A DNA stretch of 64,000 nucleotides from an uncultured Sutterella sp. (GTDB lineage Bacteria; Pseudomonadota; Gammaproteobacteria; Burkholderiales; Burkholderiaceae_F). The notes under the pieces are model-generated. The model had not been told where the DNA came from. It searched no databases and saw only the letters and a program-made list of their open reading frames with translations. The stretch covers positions 1 to 64,000 of the forward strand of contig UQYP01000004.1 of NCBI GenBank assembly GCA_900545335.1, in the 5' to 3' direction. A program made the position numbers and the translations under genes. Of this stretch, positions 43,114 to 51,178 are shown one piece after another; within the stretch, counting starts at the first letter, position 1; every line of letters starts with the position of its first letter.

Positions 43114-44043
43114 ATGTCCGCTTGGATTTTAGGTCATAAAAACCCCGACAGCGACAGCATCATTTCGGCTATCGCCTGCGCAGATTTGTATCGTCAAAGA
43201 GGGCTTGATGTGGTGGCGGTTGCTCAAGGCAAGCCTGCACCTGAAACGGCTTTTATTTTGGATCGCTTCGGTCTGACAGCGCCTGAAGTGGTCTCAAGCG
43301 TGGCCGGTCATGACCTTTATCTTGTTGACTTCTCTGATAAGGCCCAGGCTCCCGCTGATATTGATCAGTGCAATTTAAAGGGTATTGTGGATCACCATAA
43401 ATTGGGTGATATCACAAGTTCTTCTCCCATTGAAGCGGTCATTATGCCTGTGGGCTGCACCTGCACGATTTTAAAGCGCATGTATGACTATTTGGGCCTG
43501 ACGGTTCCGGCCGGTGTTGCCGGTGCAATGCTTTGCGCCATTTTGTCCGACACGGTGATTTTCAAGTCTCCGACCTGCACCCCTGCAGATAAAGAAGCCG
43601 CAGAGCAGCTGGCTCAAATCGCTGGCGTTGCCGACATCCAGGCTCTCGGTATGGAACTCTTTACAGCTAAGAGCGCAGTCAAGGGTGTAGCTCCCCGTGA
43701 TCTGATTTCCCGTGACTTCAAAGACTTCAATATGAGCGGCACCAAGGTCGGTGTCGGTCAGCTTGAATTGGTTTGCCTTGATTTGGTGGCCGATATGAAA
43801 GCTGAGATCGAAGCCGAATTGGCCCGAGTGAAGTCTGAAGAAGGGCGCCACACGGCCCTGCTGCTTCTCACTGACATCATGAAAGAAGGCTCAGAATTGC
43901 TGATGGCTTCCGATGACCCGCAAAAGATTGCTGCTGCTTTCGGAAAGGATCCGGCTCTTCTGGCTCAGGGCAACTTATGGCTTGAAGGCGTAATGAGCCG
44001 CAAGAAACAAGTCGTTCCGGCACTTGAAGCCGCTTTCCGTTAA
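43114..44043 (+). CDS. ppaC: Manganese-dependent (family II) inorganic pyrophosphatase
   Basis: A 309-residue DHH-family phosphoesterase that hydrolyses PPi. It has GHKNPDSDSIISA (residues 7-19) with metal-binding His and Asp, VDFSDKAQAP, and the DHH-type motif VDHHKLGD (about 94-101). The C-terminal DHHA2 domain ends with NLWLEGVMSRKKQVVPAL, carrying the conserved RKKQ. Family II enzymes need Mn2+ or Co2+, which is notable with an MntP manganese exporter in the same window. AGAGGA precedes the ATG. Confidence 0.96.
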   Translation: MSAWILGHKNPDSDSIISAIACADLYRQRGLDVVAVAQGKPAPETAFILDRFGLTAPEVVSSVAGHDLYLVDFSDKAQAPADIDQCNLKGIVDHHKLGDITSSSPIEAVIMPVGCTCTILKRMYDYLGLTVPAGVAGAMLCAILSDTVIFKSPTCTPADKEAAEQLAQIAGVADIQALGMELFTAKSAVKGVAPRDLISRDFKDFNMSGTKVGVGQLELVCLDLVADMKAEIEAELARVKSEEGRHTALLLLTDIMKEGSELLMASDDPQKIAAAFGKDPALLAQGNLWLEGVMSRKKQVVPALEAAFR

Positions 44044-44065
44044 TGACCATTGTGATTTAGAGTTC

Positions 44066-44102
44066 AAGGCCGGGAACGCATCAGAGCACTCCCGGCCTTT
44101 TT
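44066..44102 (+). terminator. Terminator after ppaC
   Basis: A 10-bp stem (AAGGCCGGGA / TCCCGGCCTT) with a 14-base loop and a T run that ends just before nadE. Confidence 0.85.
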
Positions 44103-44114
44103 TCGAGACAGCCT

Positions 44115-45533
44115 ATGATTTACGTTCATGCCTATCCATTTCGCGTTGATGATCCTGAACGAAATGTTCGGGCGATTATTGCCTTAGCACGGCACAAAAG
44201 TTTGTCCGAGGGTGACGTACTGATTTTTCCTTTTCAGGCTCTTACGGGCACGGTTCAGGACTATTGGTCAACCCGGCCGGAGAATAAACAAAGAAATGAG
44301 TATTGGCTCAATAAATTGGCTGTCTCGCTTGCAAAGTTTCCTGTGAGAGTGATACTGCCTGCCGTACTAAGCGAGGGCTTGGGAGTATTGAGTATCGAAA
44401 AGGGCAAAATTGAGTCTCTGGATTTTCAGTGGATTACAGGCGGTGTTGCGGTCAGGCGTGAAGATTGCCGCCTGGATTATGACCTCAATTTCAGAGCTGC
44501 CTGTGTGGGTGAAGCTTTTCACGCAAGCGATTCATCGAACCTGATTGTGGTGGACGGTCAGGGTTTTATGGACTCAAAAGTTTGGCTCGGACAGTGCCGG
44601 GTTATCAAAAATGGCCGTACCAAAGCAAACTATATGGCCTATCCTCAGGCTTTTACACCTGAAGACGGCTGTGTGTCTTGGCTTGATGAACACCATGAGC
44701 GTTTTGCCGCAATGCAAATGGCTTTGAGCCTCTATCTCAAACGGGGCAGATTTGAAAAAATTTCCCTGGGCCTCTCCGGCGGCCTCGATAGCGCTGTAGT
44801 AGCAGCGCTTGCTGCGAGTGTGGTGGGCGCAGAAAATGTTAACGCCTATATTTTGCCCTCACGCTTTACGAGTCAGGAAAGTTTCGAGGACGCTAATGCC
44901 CTTGCCCGAAACTTGGGTTTAAAACTTAGAGAATTACCGATTATGCCGGCAGTTGAAATGCTCTCAGAAACTGCCTCGCGTTACGTTCCTTATTGGGCGG
45001 ATAAAGGTTTGATGCAGGAAAACCTTCAGGCTCGCGTCAGAGGCCTTTTTTTGATGGCTCTGAGCAACGCTGATCATTCATTAGTGCTCAATACCGGCAA
45101 TAAAAGCGAGCTCTCGGTCGGCTACTGCACTTTGTACGGCGATATGGTGGGAGGTTTGGCGCCTCTGGCAGATATCTATAAGTCGGATCTGTACCGGATG
45201 TGCCGCAGCGTTGAATATCTCTCAAGAGTGATTCCTAAAAATATTCTGACAAAAGCGCCTACGGCAGAGCTCAGAGACAATCAAAAAGACGAAGATTCGC
45301 TGCCAGCCTATGAAAAACTTGATGCCGTTCTCAAAGATATGTTTGAGGGTCAAATGGACGGCAAGAGACTTCGCAAAAAGTATGGCTCTGAGTTGGCTGT
45401 CCGCGTGATCAAATTAGTGAAAGGGGCGCGTTTTAAACACATTCAGGCTCCGATGGGGGTGCAGCTTTCAAGCTGCCCGGTTAAGGGCCTCAGTCAGGCG
45501 TTCTATGAAGGTCTTTTGCCCAAACAATTTTGA
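44115..45533 (+). CDS. nadE: NAD synthase with degenerate N-terminal nitrilase-like domain
   Basis: A 472-residue protein. The C-terminal part (about residue 195 onward) is a complete NAD synthetase: SLGLSGGLDSAVVAALAA P-loop, NTGNKSELSVGY, TLYGDMVGGLAPLADIYKSDLYRM and TKAPTAELRDNQ-DEDSL. It adenylates deamido-NAD and amidates it. The N-terminal part aligns loosely with the glutaminase (nitrilase) domain of NadE2. It is, however, about 70 residues shorter than normal. The FPE-LALTG glutamate is replaced (FPFQALTG), and the lysine (LPNYG) and cysteine (ICED) motifs are not found. It should therefore use free ammonia, not glutamine. glnB follows 40 bases later, in the same direction. Confidence 0.9.
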   Translation: MIYVHAYPFRVDDPERNVRAIIALARHKSLSEGDVLIFPFQALTGTVQDYWSTRPENKQRNEYWLNKLAVSLAKFPVRVILPAVLSEGLGVLSIEKGKIESLDFQWITGGVAVRREDCRLDYDLNFRAACVGEAFHASDSSNLIVVDGQGFMDSKVWLGQCRVIKNGRTKANYMAYPQAFTPEDGCVSWLDEHHERFAAMQMALSLYLKRGRFEKISLGLSGGLDSAVVAALAASVVGAENVNAYILPSRFTSQESFEDANALARNLGLKLRELPIMPAVEMLSETASRYVPYWADKGLMQENLQARVRGLFLMALSNADHSLVLNTGNKSELSVGYCTLYGDMVGGLAPLADIYKSDLYRMCRSVEYLSRVIPKNILTKAPTAELRDNQKDEDSLPAYEKLDAVLKDMFEGQMDGKRLRKKYGSELAVRVIKLVKGARFKHIQAPMGVQLSSCPVKGLSQAFYEGLLPKQF

Positions 45534-45573
45534 TTAATTAAGATGAGTAAAGCCTAGACTCAAAGGAGAGATC

Positions 45574-45912
45574 GTGAAACAGGTTGTCGCTATTATCAAG
45601 CCTTTTAAATTGGATGATGTTCGGGAAGCTCTGTCAGACGTAGGGGTGCAGGGCCTCACTGTTACTGAAGTCAAAGGTTTCGGCCGCCAGAAGGGGCACT
45701 CGGAACTCTACCGCGGTGCGGAATATATGGTCGATTTTTTACCGAAAGTCAAAATTGAAGCCGTGATGAGTGAAGATTTGGTCGATCAGGCCGTAGAAGC
45801 CATTTTAAAGGCAGCAAGAACCGGCAAAGTAGGCGACGGGAAAATTTTTGTTTTTGATGTCGAACAGGTCATCCGAATCCGAACGGGAGAGACTGACGAA
45901 GCGGCTGTTTAA
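45574..45912 (+). CDS. glnB: PII signal-transduction protein
   Basis: A 112-residue trimeric nitrogen/carbon sensor that binds ATP, ADP and 2-oxoglutarate. It starts MKQVVAIIKPFKLDDVREAL. The T-loop carries uridylylation target Tyr51 in LYRGAEYMVDF, and the B-loop signature KAARTGKVGDGKIFV is intact. The GTG start is preceded by AGGAGA. Linkage to nadE is notable because PII proteins have been reported to regulate glutamine-dependent NAD synthase in some proteobacteria. Two terminators follow. Confidence 0.97.
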   Translation: MKQVVAIIKPFKLDDVREALSDVGVQGLTVTEVKGFGRQKGHSELYRGAEYMVDFLPKVKIEAVMSEDLVDQAVEAILKAARTGKVGDGKIFVFDVEQVIRIRTGETDEAAV

Positions 45913-45913
45913 T

Positions 45914-45997
45914 ATAAGATCAAAACAAGATCTTATTTTAAGCTTTAAAATGTTATATGGCGGTTTCTTTGATTTAAATCATTGAAAACCGCTTTTT
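45914..45997 (+). terminator. Double terminator after glnB
   Basis: First: ATAAGATC (45914-45921) / GATCTTAT (45929-45936) with TTT. Second: GCGGTTT (45960-45966) / AAACCGC (45986-45992) followed by TTTTT. The loop of the second contains the palindrome GATTTAAATC. Confidence 0.75.
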
Positions 45998-46180
45998 CTT
46001 TCCTGTACACTTCAGATCACTGTCGAGCAGATTATTTTTGGGTTTAACGATAGCAACGGGTTTGTAAGAAGATGATGGGTAAAGAAGCATTGATGGGGGA
46101 TTCGACAGCAGCCGGAAATGTTTTTACACAGCAAAAGGCTTTTTCAAACCGTCGCATCACTTTGTTGAAAGGGTTTGAAA

Positions 46181-47164
46181 ATGTCCTGCCACACCACCTC
46201 TTTACTTCAGGCTTCTTTTTACTGCACACCGATCATTTCTCGCTGTCTGATTCATCCGGTCGATCCTCAGATTCAAAGTCCGGATGCAAGATCTTGGAAA
46301 GCTGTTAACGATGATATTTTGTCCTCGGTACCTTCCAAATCGCTTTTGTCTCTGATAGCCAAAGATTTGTCGCGTCAGCTGCAGCACCTGGCCATGCAGC
46401 ATATTAACGGTTGGGTTTTCAATTCTCACCGAGCGGTACTGGTTAAAGAGCAATTGCAAAGTGCATCGTACCGTTACGAGGCAATCCGTGACGGAGTCGT
46501 TGCCGATGAATTAAAGTCCGCTCTCAGAGCACTTTTTAGCCGCGATCCGCGCTTTCAGGCGAGATTAAGTGAAAAAGATTCTTTGACCGAAGCTGTTGAG
46601 GAGGTAGCCGGCAGAGCTTTGAGTCAGTGCCGCTTTAGTTGGGAGATGAGTCTTTTTACGCTCATTGACAGACGATCGTTCGGTATCAGACTGATGGTTC
46701 AGATGTATGACGAACTTTATCGTTTGCTTGAATCAAAAAACGAAGATGAACACATGATGCTGTCAAGGAAATTTACTCAATTTGATCGTTTGGGTGACAG
46801 GATGGGGCAGTTTGCCGGTGTAGATGCCCGTTTTGACCTGGCGCTTGCTGACTACAGACAGACTCTGAAGTGCTTACCCGATGACGGCTCTCCTCTCTAT
46901 GAGGGCGGTTTGAAAGAGTTTTGGCAGGAGCTCACTCGTCTGGGGGACTACTTAAGAAGTGAATTGCAAAATGACTTTCATGAGTTGCCCACGATTACAA
47001 ATGACTTCAACGAAGATTCACTGCATTGGGATGTGCATTCCGACAACACCATTGATGACTTAATTGTTTGGGATCAGTGTGACATTGATACCGGTGTTTC
47101 AATTACATCTATCAATGATTTCGACCAAAATAACACCTTTAATTCTGATCCTTTCAACATTTGA
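46181..47164 (+). CDS. Hypothetical protein with acidic Asp/Asn-rich C-terminus
   Basis: A protein of about 327 residues that I do not recognise. There is no convincing signal peptide or membrane helix. The body (about residues 45-265) is predicted to be mainly helical and charged. It includes LIAKDLSRQLQHLAMQHING, LTEAVEEVAGRALSQCRFSW and SFGIRLMVQMYDELYRLL. The final 60 residues are very acidic and Asn/Asp-rich (ITNDFNEDSLHWDVHSDN... to NTFNSDPFNI) and probably unstructured. ATG 46181 has AAAGGG upstream, and an in-frame TTG lies at 46175. It precedes a WYL regulator (57 bases) and a metallophosphoesterase, all on one strand, so the three may form a unit. Confidence 0.7.
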   Translation: MSCHTTSLLQASFYCTPIISRCLIHPVDPQIQSPDARSWKAVNDDILSSVPSKSLLSLIAKDLSRQLQHLAMQHINGWVFNSHRAVLVKEQLQSASYRYEAIRDGVVADELKSALRALFSRDPRFQARLSEKDSLTEAVEEVAGRALSQCRFSWEMSLFTLIDRRSFGIRLMVQMYDELYRLLESKNEDEHMMLSRKFTQFDRLGDRMGQFAGVDARFDLALADYRQTLKCLPDDGSPLYEGGLKEFWQELTRLGDYLRSELQNDFHELPTITNDFNEDSLHWDVHSDNTIDDLIVWDQCDIDTGVSITSINDFDQNNTFNSDPFNI

Positions 47165-47221
47165 GGAAAGGCTCAAAAATTGATACCATATTGAACTGAT
47201 TTTTGTCAAAAAGAGGCAGAG

Positions 47222-48217
47222 ATGGATTTTAAAGTTCGATTGATGAAGATGGATCGCCTTATCAGTGAAAAAGGCGTGGTGACATTTGAGGAGTTGCAAA
47301 GGGCAACGGGCGCCGCACCGGCAACGGTCAAGCGTGACATTCGCTATATGCGGGAAGAACTGAAGGCTCCGATTACTTTTTCGCGCATTCGTGGCGGCTA
47401 TCTTTTTGCTAAAAACCGTGCAGAAGCCAAGCGTGATGACTTCTACGACCGTAAATCCATGTGGTTTACTCCGGATGAGCTTTACTGCATGGTCAAGACA
47501 CTCAATGATTTTTCAGAATTAGAGAAAAATCGGAAGGGTTATCTCACCAAAGATTTAAGACAGATGGCCTCGAGAATCCGCTCGAGTATGTTTGAAGAGC
47601 AGGCCAATGCCGATGAGCTCTTAAAACGGGTTCAGATTCACGAGCCCAAGAGAAAGCCGATTGTAAGCGACACCTTTGAAGTCATCGGTCAGGCGCTTGT
47701 GCACCGCCAGCGTGTTCGTATTGTTTATTACTCTGAAAGCAAAAAAGAAGAAACGCGCCGCGTTGTGAGTCCCATGCGTTTGAACTACTACCGCAACCGC
47801 TGGTATCTGGATGCCTGGTGTCATGAAAGAGGCGCTCTGAGAAGCTTTAACATCGAAAACATCCGCTACGCCGACATTATGCAGATGGGTGTAAAGATTA
47901 TTCCGATGAAAACGGTTGAAGCAGAATTAGATCGCTACTACGGAATGTATCGTTCGGGTGATCTTCAGTGGGCGCGCATTCGCTTTGCCGGATCGGCCTC
48001 AAAAATTGCTAGCCAGATTATTTGGCACCCGGATCAAATGGAGCTCTGGCTCAAGGATGATCTCTATGAGCTCACGATTCCTTATGCAGGCAATAGTCCT
48101 GAGCTTGTCGGCGATATTCTGCGCTATGGGCCGGCAGCTAAAGTGGTTGAGCCTGAAAGTCTGAAAAATCAGGTTCGTGAAGCTTTGCAGGCATCTTTGA
48201 AAAACTACGATAAGTAA
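47222..48217 (+). CDS. WYL-domain transcriptional regulator
   Basis: A 331-residue regulator. An N-terminal winged HTH covers about residues 5-60 (MDRLISEKGVVTFEELQRATGAAPATVKRDIRYM). A WYL domain follows from about 145, with VIGQALVHRQRVRIVYYSESKKEETRRVVSPMRLNYYRNRWYLDAWC, and then a WCX C-terminal extension. WYL domains bind nucleic-acid-like or nucleotide ligands and many regulate DNA-damage, phage-defence or housekeeping genes. AGAGG precedes the ATG. It lies 12 bases before the metallophosphoesterase, a likely co-transcribed partner. Confidence 0.92.
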   Translation: MDFKVRLMKMDRLISEKGVVTFEELQRATGAAPATVKRDIRYMREELKAPITFSRIRGGYLFAKNRAEAKRDDFYDRKSMWFTPDELYCMVKTLNDFSELEKNRKGYLTKDLRQMASRIRSSMFEEQANADELLKRVQIHEPKRKPIVSDTFEVIGQALVHRQRVRIVYYSESKKEETRRVVSPMRLNYYRNRWYLDAWCHERGALRSFNIENIRYADIMQMGVKIIPMKTVEAELDRYYGMYRSGDLQWARIRFAGSASKIASQIIWHPDQMELWLKDDLYELTIPYAGNSPELVGDILRYGPAAKVVEPESLKNQVREALQASLKNYDK

Positions 48218-48229
48218 TGGGTAGGTAAA

Positions 48230-49081
48230 GTGGCTTTGCATCGTTCTTACCACTATCGGCATAAACCCAGAGAGACGCATACGCGTGCTCAGAGCCCGAA
48301 GGCAAGCCCCGAGCAGGTAGCCGAAGAGATATTCTTTTGCGGTGATCCGCACGGCTCCTTTGACCATATTCTTCAGGCGGCAAAAGAACACCGTCCGAAA
48401 GCGATGGTCATCTTGGGTGACCTGCAGCCGCCGGCTCCTTTGCATGAGGTTTTAGCCGATATTTTGAGTTTTGTTGATGTTTGGTGGATTCCCGGCAATC
48501 ACGATACCGACAATGATCTTTTTTATGATCGGCTCTGGAGAAGTGAACTTGCAGGCCACAACCTCCACGGCCGTGTGGCATTGGTAAACGGAATTCGCAT
48601 TGCAGGCTTGGGCGGTGTTTTCCGCGGTCAGATCTGGATGCCGCCTCAGGCTCCCAACTACGTGTCTGCCGGTGCGTTTATTCGCCGCATCGGACGCGGC
48701 AATATGTGGAGGGGAGGACTGCCGAGGCGCCATAGGACTTCTATTTTCCCTTCAACCTATGACAACCTCATGGAACATAAAGCTGATGTGCTCGTAACTC
48801 ATGAGGCACCGGGCTGTCACCGCAAAGGATTTTTGGCAATTGATCAGTTGGCTAAAAAACTTCAGGTGAAGTATCTCTTTCACGGTCATCAGCACGAAGA
48901 TCGCCACTATCCGACCTATTACGGATTTACGCCCAGAGGGGTCGGCTATCGCGGCATTGTTAATCTGAAGGGTGACGATATCGTTGCGGCTCAAATCGAT
49001 CCCCGCGAGGCGATGGAATTTGCCGAGCAGGCCCAGTCACTTGAGCGTTTTGAAAGAGCAATGTTTAAGCGCTTAGGTTAA
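48230..49081 (+). CDS. Calcineurin-like metallophosphoesterase
   Basis: A 283-residue phosphoesterase with the metal-site motifs FCGDPHGSFD (about residues 35-44; D-X-H), MVILGDLQPP (GD), IPGNHDTDN (GNHD), VLVTHEAPG, and FHGHQHEDRHY (GH-X-H). A basic N-terminal segment of about 30 residues (HRSYHYRHKPRETHTRAQS) precedes the domain. The substrate could be a nucleotide, nucleic acid or phosphoprotein, and sequence does not decide. The start is GTG at 48230, 12 bases after the WYL stop. The WYL-phosphoesterase coupling suggests control by the substrate or product. Confidence 0.9.
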   Translation: MALHRSYHYRHKPRETHTRAQSPKASPEQVAEEIFFCGDPHGSFDHILQAAKEHRPKAMVILGDLQPPAPLHEVLADILSFVDVWWIPGNHDTDNDLFYDRLWRSELAGHNLHGRVALVNGIRIAGLGGVFRGQIWMPPQAPNYVSAGAFIRRIGRGNMWRGGLPRRHRTSIFPSTYDNLMEHKADVLVTHEAPGCHRKGFLAIDQLAKKLQVKYLFHGHQHEDRHYPTYYGFTPRGVGYRGIVNLKGDDIVAAQIDPREAMEFAEQAQSLERFERAMFKRLG

Positions 49082-49092
49082 TGCCTAAGCGC
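49069..49092. terminator. Hairpin between the converging phosphoesterase and AI-2E-family genes
   Basis: A 9-bp perfect stem (GCGCTTAGG / CCTAAGCGC) with a 6-base loop spans the phosphoesterase stop codon. There is no good T run, so termination is probable but weak. Confidence 0.45.
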
Positions 49093-49098
49093 CTTGAA

Positions 49099-50313
49099 TC
49101 AGGATTTCTTTCTATTGCCGGGGAAAGCCTTCGGGTGATCCCGCCTCGGAGCAGGTGTTGTGCGCTTGACTGAAGGCGAGATGTTGGGCTTGATCTCCGG
49201 CGCTTTATTTGAGCCGGATTCATTATCAAACTTAGGCATGGCAAACGTGATCGATACATCTTTAGCAATGCGTTTGCGTGCCTTTTGAGACAGCCAGGTC
49301 TTAATCATGGCAACGCCCACGGCTAAAAGCACCGGACCAAGGATAAGACCGAGGAAGCCGAAGGCAATGACGCCGCCGAATACACCGAGAAACACCAGAG
49401 ACAGGGGCAGAGAAGAACCTCTGGCAATGAGTAACGGTTTTAAGAAGTTATCGACGCTTGCGACAGCCAATGTACCCCAGGCAACCATAAAGAGCGCGAG
49501 GCCCAGCTCACCCTGAGCATAAAGCCAAACGGCTACAGGTCCCCAGACAAGGGGAGGTCCGATCGGAACAACGGACAGAATGAAGACGGCTACGGACAGC
49601 AGCAGTGTTCCGGGTGCTCCCACGATAATAAAACCGATACAGGCAACCAGACTTTGACCTGCCGCAGTACCGACGATGCCGTAAACCACGCTGCGGGTCG
49701 TGTTGACGAGAATGTGTGAGAGCTCATGGCTTAAATCACCGGAGACTTTTTCCAGTAATTCGTTGCCTCTGCTCGCCAACCATTCAGCGTCTCGGTAAAA
49801 GAAAAAGGCGATAAAGGCAACAAGCGCCATCTGCACCAGACCGTTGCCGAGTGCCCAGGCAATGGTGAGCACTTCGCGCGTGATCGGGTCAATCATTTTG
49901 CGCATATAGTCAGCCAGTGCCTGAGGTTGGAAAACAACCGCAATTTGGCTGTAGAGCCACGGGCCGATGAAGGGGATATCGCGCAAACCTTCCGGAGCGC
50001 TGATGGTTCGGATGTAATCGGTCAAACTTGAGATGGCGCTGGGCAATTGCTGAGCGATGGCAGCCGATAGAAACATGGTCGGAATGATCAGGCAGACAAC
50101 GAGCAGCGTGACCATAAAAAGAGCCGCAAGTGTCGGTCGATTGCCCAAACCGTTTTTAAATCGTCTGAACAATGGCCAACTGACGACAGTGACAATGGCG
50201 GCAATGATAATAGCTGTCAGAAAAGGCTTGACGACAAGAAAACACCCCAGCGCGATAGCCGACCCGAATAAGATACGGATCAGGATGTCAATGCGCTCTC
50301 TTAAGTTAACCAT
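49099..50313 (-). CDS. AI-2E-family (TqsA/PerM-like) membrane transporter
   Basis: A 404-residue membrane protein with about eight spans. The pattern is typical of the family: paired N-terminal helices (VVKPFLTAIIIAAIVTVVSWPLF), a long soluble middle region, then VPIGPPLVWGPVAVWLYAQGE and FGGVIAFGFLGLILGPVLLAV. It ends in a basic, Pro/Ser-rich tail of about 60 residues. Members export autoinducer-2 or run ion-coupled antiport, and the substrate here is unknown. Confidence 0.88.
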   Translation of the reverse strand: MVNLRERIDILIRILFGSAIALGCFLVVKPFLTAIIIAAIVTVVSWPLFRRFKNGLGNRPTLAALFMVTLLVVCLIIPTMFLSAAIAQQLPSAISSLTDYIRTISAPEGLRDIPFIGPWLYSQIAVVFQPQALADYMRKMIDPITREVLTIAWALGNGLVQMALVAFIAFFFYRDAEWLASRGNELLEKVSGDLSHELSHILVNTTRSVVYGIVGTAAGQSLVACIGFIIVGAPGTLLLSVAVFILSVVPIGPPLVWGPVAVWLYAQGELGLALFMVAWGTLAVASVDNFLKPLLIARGSSLPLSLVFLGVFGGVIAFGFLGLILGPVLLAVGVAMIKTWLSQKARKRIAKDVSITFAMPKFDNESGSNKAPEIKPNISPSVKRTTPAPRRDHPKAFPGNRKKS

Positions 50314-50437
50314 TTGTTTAAGAATAAGAACGAAGGAACAACACAGCCACTAGTCTAAACGAAAATCAATTCAAGCGTACGAATAAGAGACTGAAGGGCT
50401 AAAATTTTGAAAAATATTTTTTCTCGGAGAAATTTAA

Positions 50438-51022
50438 ATGCCGACAATTACCGAAGAAATGATTAAACGCGTAAAAGAGGTGAAGACCTCAACTGAGCGG
50501 GTCTTTGACGGAAACTTTCTCCATGTTGACAGAGACTGTGTGACAACTGCATCAGGCTTGGCCCGTACGCGAGAATTCATCCGTCATCCGGGCGCCTCAG
50601 TCATCATTGCCTTATTTGAAGATCAGACGGTACTGCTTGAATTCCAGTGGCGCCAGCCCTGTGAAAGAGCCTTTTGGGAGCTGCCTGCCGGTAAGCTCGA
50701 CCCCGATGAAGAGCCCTCTGTGTGCGCTAAGCGCGAGCTCGAAGAAGAAACGGGCTATCGGGCTTGTGAGTGGTTTTATTTGGGGAAAATTCATAACGCT
50801 ATCGGCTACTCCAATGAACATCTGGAATTTTTCTTAGCCAAAGGATTAAAGGCCGGAACCCGTCACTTGGATGAAGGGGAGTGTCTGGAAGTGTTCAGAG
50901 TCCCTTTTGAAGAATTAAAGCAGATGGTTCTTAACGGTGAAATTACCGATGTGAAAACGATTGTAGGGATTTTCTGGCTGGAAAAGTATCTCGATGGCCA
51001 GTTGATGGCAAGACCTTGTTAA
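50438..51022 (+). CDS. Nudix hydrolase, ADP-ribose pyrophosphatase-like
   Basis: A 194-residue Nudix enzyme with a complete Nudix box, GKLDPDEEPSVCAKRELEEETGY (about residues 87-109), matching G-X5-E-X7-REU-X-EE-X-GU. The upstream LLEFQWRQPCERAFWELPAG is characteristic of the ADP-ribose/NudF subgroup, which recycles ADP-ribose to AMP and ribose-5-phosphate. The substrate is inferred from subgroup resemblance. Two hairpins follow, the second a terminator, before argG. Confidence 0.88.
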   Translation: MPTITEEMIKRVKEVKTSTERVFDGNFLHVDRDCVTTASGLARTREFIRHPGASVIIALFEDQTVLLEFQWRQPCERAFWELPAGKLDPDEEPSVCAKRELEEETGYRACEWFYLGKIHNAIGYSNEHLEFFLAKGLKAGTRHLDEGECLEVFRVPFEELKQMVLNGEITDVKTIVGIFWLEKYLDGQLMARPC

Positions 51023-51025
51023 CAC

Positions 51026-51050
51026 TCGACAAATCCTGTGTATTTGTCGA
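51026..51050 (+). repeat. Perfect inverted repeat after the Nudix gene
   Basis: TCGACAAAT (51026-51034) and ATTTGTCGA (51042-51050) with a CCTGTGT spacer. There is no T run. It could be a 3' mRNA hairpin or an operator, and it shares TCGACAAA with the palindrome upstream of argH. Confidence 0.4.
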
Positions 51051-51059
51051 CTATGGAAG

Positions 51060-51082
51060 AGTTTGAGATGGCTCAAACTTTT
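51060..51082 (+). terminator. Terminator between the Nudix gene and argG
   Basis: An 8-bp perfect stem, AGTTTGAG-ATGG-CTCAAACT, followed by TTT. Confidence 0.6.
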
Positions 51083-51178
51083 GCCTGTTCAGTTGACATG
51101 ATTTTCAATAAACTCACCCGAAGGGCCGAACTTTTCTGAGTCGGCGAGTGATTGAATAAAATTTTTTGACGAGGAATT

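Noticed and set aside
47222..49081. Calling the WYL/phosphoesterase pair a phage-defence system
   Set aside because: WYL regulators are also common outside defence loci, and no nuclease, methylase or other defence gene is adjacent.
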